Positions 14,904-19,567 of a stretch of 19,567 nt of DNA are shown piece after piece. The stretch is from Clostridia bacterium (GTDB taxonomy: Bacteria > Bacillota > Clostridia > Christensenellales > Aristaeellaceae): contig JAFZRB010000041.1 of NCBI GenBank assembly GCA_017620115.1, positions 1 to 19,567 of the forward strand, written 5' to 3'. The position numbers and the translations under genes are program-made. The notes below the pieces were generated by a model, which had not been told where the DNA came from, searched no databases, and saw only the letters and a program-made list of their open reading frames with translations. Every line of letters begins with the position of its first letter. The stretch's first letter is position 1.

Positions 14904-15686
14904 ATGACTGATATTCAGAGCGTCCAGAATCCCGTGGTCAAGCGGCTGAAGGGGCTCAGGGACAAAAAAGGCCGCGAGGAATCCGGCGAGATGCTGGTGG
15001 AGGGCGAAAAGCTGATGCTGGAGGCGGTGGAAGCCGGCCTCGCGCCCTCCGACGCGCTGATCGAGGCGGAGGAGGAGGCGCGCTTCGCGGCGCTGATCCA
15101 GCGCATGGAATCGTGCGGCGCGCTGGTGTACGCCGTGCCCCGTCGCGTGCTGGAGGCGGTGTGCGACACCAGAACGCCGCAGGGCGCGTGCGCGGCGTTC
15201 TCGCTGCCCGCGCCGTTCACCGCGGCGGAAGCCCCGGCGCGGCTGGCCGCGCTGGACGGCGTGCAGGATCCCGGCAACGTGGGCACCATCTGGCGCACGG
15301 CGGACGCGGCCGGGCTGAACGGCCTGCTCCTGAGCCGGGCGTGCGCCGATCCGTTCTCGCCGAAGGTGCAGCGGGCCGCCATGGGCTCGGGCTTCCGCGT
15401 GCCGGCGAGCGTGACCGACGACCTGCCGGGCATGCTGCGCGATTTGCAGGCGCGGGGGTACGCAATCATCGCCTCCTCGCTGCGCGGCGAACCGTTCTAC
15501 GAAGGCTGTCCGCACGGCGCGGAAAAGTTCGCGCTGGTGATCGGCAACGAGGCGCGGGGCGTATCGGACGAGGTGATGGCGCTGGCCGACGTGCGTCTCA
15601 AACTGCCCATGCGGGGCGGTGCGGAATCGCTGAACGCGGCGGTGGCCGCGGGGATCATGATGTACGAGCTGATGCGGGAACAGTGA
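14904..15686 (+). CDS. TrmH/SpoU-family RNA 2'-O-methyltransferase
   Basis: 260 residues. An N-terminal substrate-binding domain (about 1-100, opening with IQSVQNPVVKRLKGLRDKKGR and then LVEGEK at 31-36) is followed by a SPOUT trefoil-knot domain. SpoU motif 1 is DPGNVGTIWRTADA (N125, R131), motif 2 LVIGNEARGV (211-220) and motif 3 LPMRGGAESLNAAVA (234-248). These bind S-adenosylmethionine and methylate ribose 2'-OH in rRNA or tRNA. The layout resembles RlmB/YsgA/TsnR relatives. The ATG at 14904 is 24 nt after the hydrolase stop; a TTG at 14883 in the same frame is less likely. It is the last gene before a terminator. The target nucleotide cannot be assigned from sequence. Confidence 0.93.
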   Translation: MTDIQSVQNPVVKRLKGLRDKKGREESGEMLVEGEKLMLEAVEAGLAPSDALIEAEEEARFAALIQRMESCGALVYAVPRRVLEAVCDTRTPQGACAAFSLPAPFTAAEAPARLAALDGVQDPGNVGTIWRTADAAGLNGLLLSRACADPFSPKVQRAAMGSGFRVPASVTDDLPGMLRDLQARGYAIIASSLRGEPFYEGCPHGAEKFALVIGNEARGVSDEVMALADVRLKLPMRGGAESLNAAVAAGIMMYELMREQ

Positions 15687-15704
15687 CACGCCGCTACAAT
15701 ATCA

Positions 15705-15736
15705 CCCGTTCGCCCCATTGGGGCGGGCGGGCATTT
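15705..15736 (+). terminator. Terminator of the symporter/hydrolase/methyltransferase operon
   Basis: A 12-pair GC-rich stem (15705-15716 with 15720-15731, two G-U pairs), 3-nt loop, followed by CATTTT. The U-tract is short but the stem is strong. It begins 18 nt after the methyltransferase stop. Confidence 0.75.
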
Positions 15737-15783
15737 TCATGATAAAAACCGCCCAGATTTTTAAGAAACTGTGATAAAAGCCC

Positions 15784-15812
15784 TTGACGAAACTCCCTAT
15801 AGTGTTTATAAT
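15784..15812 (+). promoter_or_regulatory. Near-consensus sigma-A promoter of the AAA+ gene
   Basis: TTGACG (15784-15789, 5 of 6), 17-nt spacer, perfect TATAAT (15807-15812). The predicted start is near 15819, giving a leader of about 44 nt with AAGGGG at 15849-15854 before the ATG at 15863. The surrounding 100 bases are AT-rich compared with the genes on either side. Confidence 0.85.
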
Positions 15813-15862
15813 CTGAAAGTACGGTTTACTGTCCGTAAATATATTGAAAAGGGGTCTTTGAA

Positions 15863-18364
15863 ATGATATTGCCCGGAAAATTATCCCTGGGCTATCTTCA
15901 GGAGGATAATCCACTAAAATTCTATTTTCGCGTCAGCCCCCTGCTCATCAAAGATGAAAACGAATGCCTGCTCGTAGAAAACGCCGCGCAGGAATATCTG
16001 GAGGATGGCTTCATCCGCATAGTTCCCGATAAAAACGAAATCAGCCATTTCAAAACGCGGATGCGCGCGCTGGGCCGCTACTGCCTGCTCGATCTGCGCC
16101 GCCATACCGGCGAAAACGATAAAATCCGCCCCAACAAAAACCATGTCGGCGAAAACGGCGACCGAAACGCCTTCATCGTGTATTCCGACGTCATCACGGC
16201 GCTGCCGCCGCTGTTTATGGCCGAGGCCGTCGAACCGGATCAGGACGGCCTGTTCCCCCGCCCTGGCACGCGGCTGGTGGCCGTCATGCAGGATGGCGCG
16301 GTGGTGGGCGTGTACGCCTGGCAGGAACGCGACGAGGCCGCCTGCGTCACGGGCTCCAATCTCGCCCGCGCCGATCTCGCGGACGCGGCGGGCAAGCTGC
16401 TCCCCTTCAACCTGGACGGCCAGCCCGTCCGCCTGCTGCTCGATCTGGCGGCCTGGCAGGTCGCCGCGCCGCAGGAGCCAGCGCCGCAGGAACCCGAGGC
16501 CGTCCGGCCCGCCGCGCCGATTCGCGCGGCCGCGCCCGTCCATCCCGCCGAGCCCGAACCGGAGCAGCCCGCGGAGGTCAGACCGGAGCCGCAGGAAAAG
16601 CCGCCGGAGAAAGAAACCGTTCCGGCGGAACCGAAAGAACAGCCCGCCGAAGCGCCGGACGACAAGCCCTGGCTGCAGCACACCACGTTCGTGTTCCCCC
16701 GCGCGGTGAGCGCGAAGCTTACGCCGCGCCGGCAGTCCATGATGATGCAGAGCGGCTTCAACCCCCGCCGCGGCGCCGGCATCAAGGATATCATCGACGA
16801 CATGTGGCGCCAGTCCCGGCTGGATCAGCTGGGCCATCCGGTGCCGCCCAAAGCCTCGGGCACCCCGGTCGTCAGCCCCGTGGACAGCGCCCTGGAGGCC
16901 GTGCGGGAAGCGTGGAAGCTGCCCGAGGCCCGCGCGAGCCTGGTGTCCGGGCTGCTGAAGCTGGACGAGCTGGACGCCGCGCTCGGAGCAAACGGACAGC
17001 CGAACGCCGCGCGTACGCGCGAAGAGCGCGACCACGAACAGCAGCTCAGCCGCTTCGAGGTCGAGCGGCTCAGGCTGCTGTGCGAGATCGACGAGCTGAA
17101 GAAGATGCGCGCCGACAAGCGGACCGAGCTTATCGACGAGCTGAAACAGGCCCGCGCCGGCGAGATGGCGCAGATCGAAAAGAAAAACAAGGCGCTCGCC
17201 GAGGCGCAGCAAAAATACGCTGCCGAAGCTGAGAGCGCCCGCAACGCTGCCGAAGCCGCCTCGAAGGCCTTCGGCGAGGTCAGCAAATCGCTGGACGAAC
17301 GCCTGGCGCAGCAGCTGGCCGACAGCCGCGCGCGCGACCTGATGATCGCCCTGGCGCGGTCGACCCGCCAGCCCAGGATCCTGCCGCAGACGGAGGAGTT
17401 CTCTGCTGGCGAGCTGATCGCCGCCATGCGCGTGCGATTCGGCGAAGCCGGCGTCGAGCTGAGCAACGACGAGGCCGTGAATCTGATGGCCTGCGTCGCG
17501 TTGGGCCGCGTGATCGTCGTTTCCGGCCCCACGGGCAGCGGCAAGAGCCATTATGTGCGCGCGCTCGCGGCCGCGCTGGGCGTCGCCGCGCCGGAATACG
17601 GCCGCTTTGCCGAGATGCAGCCGGACGAGACCTGGCGCTCGCTGGGCCGCGCCATCGAGGACATCTCCGGCAGCGGCGTACCGCTGGTGCGCATGCCCGC
17701 TGTCAGGCAGGTGCTGGAAACCGCCGACGACACGGCGCCGGCGCTGCTCATGCTGGACGACGCCAACCGCGTGCCCGTCGACCGCTATCTGGGCGAGCTG
17801 CTCTCGCAGCTGGATCCCGACGCGTCCGGCAGGCTGGCCACCGGCGCGGAGCCCATCGCGCTGGGCGGGGCGCTGCGCCTTATACTCACCGTACAGGACG
17901 CCGGCGGCGGCGCGCCCATCGGCCTGAAGCTGCTCGACCGCGCCTGGCTGATGCGCCTCTCTCCCGAAAAAGCCGACAGCGCCTGGCATCCCCGCGGCAT
18001 GGCCATGCCCGCGCCCGAGCGCGCCGTCTCCATGCAGACGCTGAAAAAGGTGTTCGACACCGCGCGCGACGTGCCCGGCGAAATCACCGAGCGCATGAAG
18101 CAGCTGCGCGCCAAACTGGCTGAGGCGGGCGTGCTGATCTCCCGCCGCGCGCTGGACGACATGTACGGCTACTGCGCCGCCGTGTCGCCGCTGATGACCT
18201 GCTCCCCCGTCGAGGTGCTGGACTACGCCTTCGCGCAGCGCGCCATGCCGGCCATCCTGGCCGGCGCGAGCCTGGATGCGCTCCACGCGCTGCCCTCGCT
18301 GCTGCCCGATATGCCGCGATCGCTGAGCCTGCTGGTCGCGCCGCTGCCCCTGCCGCCCCTGTAA
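15863..18364 (+). CDS. Large coiled-coil AAA+ ATPase, McrB/MoxR-like, unknown role
   Basis: 833 residues in four parts. Residues 1-200 form a globular region of no family I recognise, with basic blocks RIVPDKNE, FKTRMRALGRY and NDKIRPNKN. Residues 201-270 are a Pro/Glu/Ala/Gln linker. After a short middle region, about 385-490 is a charged coiled coil. The AAA+ core has Walker A GPTGSGKS (555-562, K561), Walker B LLMLDDANR (628-636), a sensor-1-like LTVQD (Q678) and KLLDRAWLMRL (689-699). The DANR plus LDRA order is typical of McrB-like and MoxR-like helix-2-insert AAA+ proteins. The C-terminal 130 residues look helical. There is no signal peptide or membrane segment, so it is cytosolic. The ATG at 15863 is supported by AAGGGG and the promoter. 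It is transcribed alone, with no McrC or nuclease gene beside it. Confidence 0.88.
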   Translation: MILPGKLSLGYLQEDNPLKFYFRVSPLLIKDENECLLVENAAQEYLEDGFIRIVPDKNEISHFKTRMRALGRYCLLDLRRHTGENDKIRPNKNHVGENGDRNAFIVYSDVITALPPLFMAEAVEPDQDGLFPRPGTRLVAVMQDGAVVGVYAWQERDEAACVTGSNLARADLADAAGKLLPFNLDGQPVRLLLDLAAWQVAAPQEPAPQEPEAVRPAAPIRAAAPVHPAEPEPEQPAEVRPEPQEKPPEKETVPAEPKEQPAEAPDDKPWLQHTTFVFPRAVSAKLTPRRQSMMMQSGFNPRRGAGIKDIIDDMWRQSRLDQLGHPVPPKASGTPVVSPVDSALEAVREAWKLPEARASLVSGLLKLDELDAALGANGQPNAARTREERDHEQQLSRFEVERLRLLCEIDELKKMRADKRTELIDELKQARAGEMAQIEKKNKALAEAQQKYAAEAESARNAAEAASKAFGEVSKSLDERLAQQLADSRARDLMIALARSTRQPRILPQTEEFSAGELIAAMRVRFGEAGVELSNDEAVNLMACVALGRVIVVSGPTGSGKSHYVRALAAALGVAAPEYGRFAEMQPDETWRSLGRAIEDISGSGVPLVRMPAVRQVLETADDTAPALLMLDDANRVPVDRYLGELLSQLDPDASGRLATGAEPIALGGALRLILTVQDAGGGAPIGLKLLDRAWLMRLSPEKADSAWHPRGMAMPAPERAVSMQTLKKVFDTARDVPGEITERMKQLRAKLAEAGVLISRRALDDMYGYCAAVSPLMTCSPVEVLDYAFAQRAMPAILAGASLDALHALPSLLPDMPRSLSLLVAPLPLPPL

Positions 18365-18379
18365 CCTTTATCAAACGCG

Positions 18380-18416
18380 ACGCGCCATGCCGCAAACCGG
18401 CATGGCGCGTTCTTTG
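18380..18416. terminator. Bidirectional terminator between AAA+ gene and gltA-like gene
   Basis: A perfect 13-bp inverted repeat (18380-18392 with 18398-18410), 5-nt loop CAAAC. It lies 15 nt after the AAA+ stop and is followed by TCTTTG on the plus strand. On the minus strand it follows the gltA-like stop at 18432 by about 21 nt. The converging genes probably share it. Confidence 0.8.
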
Positions 18417-18431
18417 ATATTCATTTGAGCG

Positions 18432-19567
18432 TCATTTCTTCGAGAGGTATCTGTCGATGGCCTTCGCCGCGACTTTGCCCGCGCCCATGGCCGAGATGAC
18501 AGTGGCCGCGCCGGTGACCGCGTCGCCGCCCGCGTAAACGCCCTCGCGGCTGGTGAGGCCGTCCTCGTTCACGATAATGCCGCCCTTGCGGTTCACCTCA
18601 AGGCCCTCCGTGGTGCTCTTGATGAGCGGGTTCGGGCTGGTGCCGATGGCCATGACCACCGCGTCCACGTCCAGCGTGAACTCGCTGCCCTCGACCGACA
18701 CCGGGCGGCGGCGTCCGCTCGCGTCCGGCTCGCCCAGCTCCATGCGGATGCAGCGGATGGCGGTCACGAAGCCGTTCTTCGGGTCGCGCCTGTCGTCCGG
18801 GTTCTCATAGCCCACGATCTCCGTGGGATTGCACAGCAGCCGGAAGTCGATGCCTTCCTCCTGCGCGTGCTCGACTTCCTCGCGGCGGGCCGGCAGCTCG
18901 TCCATGGAACGGCGGTACACGATATACACGCGCTCGGCGCCCAGCCGCAGCGCGGTGCGCGCCGCGTCCATGGCCACGTTGCCGCCGCCTACGACAGCCA
19001 CCCGGCCGCCCTTCATGATGGGCGTGCGGGGATCGTCCAGATACGCCTTCATCAGGTTCGAGCGGGTCAGGAACTCATTGGCTGAATACACGCCCTTGAG
19101 CGATTCGCCCGGAATGCCCATGAAGTTCGGCAGACCCGCGCCGGAGCCCACGAATACGGCCTCGAAGCCCATATCGAACAGCTCGTCGATGGTCAGCGTC
19201 TTGCCGATGACCACGTTCGGCTCCACGTCCACGCCCAGTGCCTTCAGCGTGTCCACTTCCTTCGCCACGATGCGCTTGGGCAGGCGGAATTCCGGAATGC
19301 CGTAAACCAGCACGCCGCCCGCCGTGTGCAGCGCCTCGTATACGGTGACCTTGTAGCCCTTCTTCGCCAGATCTCCCGCGCAGGTGAGGCCGGAGGGGCC
19401 GGAGCCGACGATGGCGACGCGGTGGCCGTTTTGCGGCGGCGGCGTCAGATCATCCTGCGCATGCTCGTTGTGCCAGTCCGCGACAAAGCGCTCGAGGCGG
19501 CCGATGCCGACGCTCTCGCCCTTGATGCCGCGCACGCATTTTGCCTCGCACTGGGTCTCCTGCGGGC
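18432..19567 (-). CDS. gltA: GltA/GltD-type FAD-NADPH oxidoreductase (glutamate synthase small subunit or NfnB-like), 5' end missing
   Basis: About 377 C-terminal residues are visible; the gene continues past the right edge. The frame at the edge reads QETQCEAKCVRGIKGESV, holding cysteines of the N-terminal 4Fe-4S region, so the GTG at 19535 is not the true start. FAD-binding VAIVGSGPSGLTCAG, NADPH-binding VAVVGGGNVAMDAA followed by YRRS, and the C-terminal GVYAGGDAVTGAATVISAMGAG block are all present. Full-length relatives have about 460 residues, so roughly 85-90 are missing. In clostridia, proteins annotated as glutamate synthase small subunit are often NfnB/SudA-like flavoproteins that transfer electrons between NADPH, NADH and ferredoxin. 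The neighbour that would decide (an NfnA/SudB-type gene upstream) lies outside the window. It converges on the AAA+ gene. Confidence 0.92.
   Translation of the reverse strand, partial: PQETQCEAKCVRGIKGESVGIGRLERFVADWHNEHAQDDLTPPPQNGHRVAIVGSGPSGLTCAGDLAKKGYKVTVYEALHTAGGVLVYGIPEFRLPKRIVAKEVDTLKALGVDVEPNVVIGKTLTIDELFDMGFEAVFVGSGAGLPNFMGIPGESLKGVYSANEFLTRSNLMKAYLDDPRTPIMKGGRVAVVGGGNVAMDAARTALRLGAERVYIVYRRSMDELPARREEVEHAQEEGIDFRLLCNPTEIVGYENPDDRRDPKNGFVTAIRCIRMELGEPDASGRRRPVSVEGSEFTLDVDAVVMAIGTSPNPLIKSTTEGLEVNRKGGIIVNEDGLTSREGVYAGGDAVTGAATVISAMGAGKVAAKAIDRYLSKK

Noticed and set aside
15914..18286. A 790-codon open frame on the minus strand opposite the AAA+ gene
   Set aside because: It is a mirror frame of a GC-rich coding region. 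The translation is Arg/Gly/His/Ala-rich with no motifs, and the plus-strand frame has Walker motifs, a promoter and a ribosome binding site.
1..19567. CRISPR array, prophage, insertion sequence or tRNA-linked integration site
   Set aside because: No regularly spaced repeats, transposase or integrase motifs, terminal inverted repeats or tRNA cloverleaf were seen on either strand. The only conflict-like gene is the solitary AAA+ protein.

Overview
The window looks like chromosomal DNA from a GC-rich Bacillota (Clostridia-type, probably gut) bacterium. This is inferred from strong AGGAGG-type ribosome binding sites, consensus sigma-A promoters (TTGACA/TATAAT with 16-17 nt spacing), a LytR-CpsA-Psr protein, a Gram-positive tyrosine kinase with a PHP-type phosphatase, and a CotH protein. 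No rRNA, tRNA, CRISPR array, insertion sequence or integrase was seen. The species cannot be told from sequence alone.

Layout. (1) 1-3921, minus strand: a CotH-kinase/lamin-tail surface protein is followed by two HAD phosphatase-like genes, the last cut by the window edge; a promoter lies at 3894-3921. (2) 4082-8585, plus strand: a consensus promoter drives an LCP glycopolymer transferase, a secreted acidic protein of unknown function, a Wzz/CpsC chain-length protein, a CpsD-type tyrosine kinase and a CpsB-type phosphatase. The run ends at a strong intrinsic terminator. A 329-nt structured gap with a 14-bp hairpin separates the secreted protein from the Wzz gene. This is the control and attachment part of an envelope polysaccharide system, with no glycosyltransferase in view.

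(3) 8640-15736: a carbohydrate region. On the minus strand are a GH2 glycosidase, an MmcQ/YjbR protein and L-rhamnose isomerase, which has its own promoter. Divergent from GH2 is a plus-strand operon of a GPH-family sugar symporter, an alpha/beta hydrolase and a SpoU-type RNA methyltransferase, closed by a hairpin. (4) 15784-18416: a single transcription unit encoding an 833-residue protein. It has an unrecognised N-terminal region, a Pro/Glu/Ala-rich linker, a coiled coil and an McrB/MoxR-like AAA+ domain. It has its own near-consensus promoter and a shared bidirectional terminator. It is the most unusual gene here. (5) 18432-19567, minus strand: the C-terminal part of a GltA/NfnB-type flavoprotein, cut by the right edge.

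Gene starts were chosen from ribosome binding sites, promoters and family alignments recalled from memory. Several differ from the longest open frame, and the reason is given in each entry.
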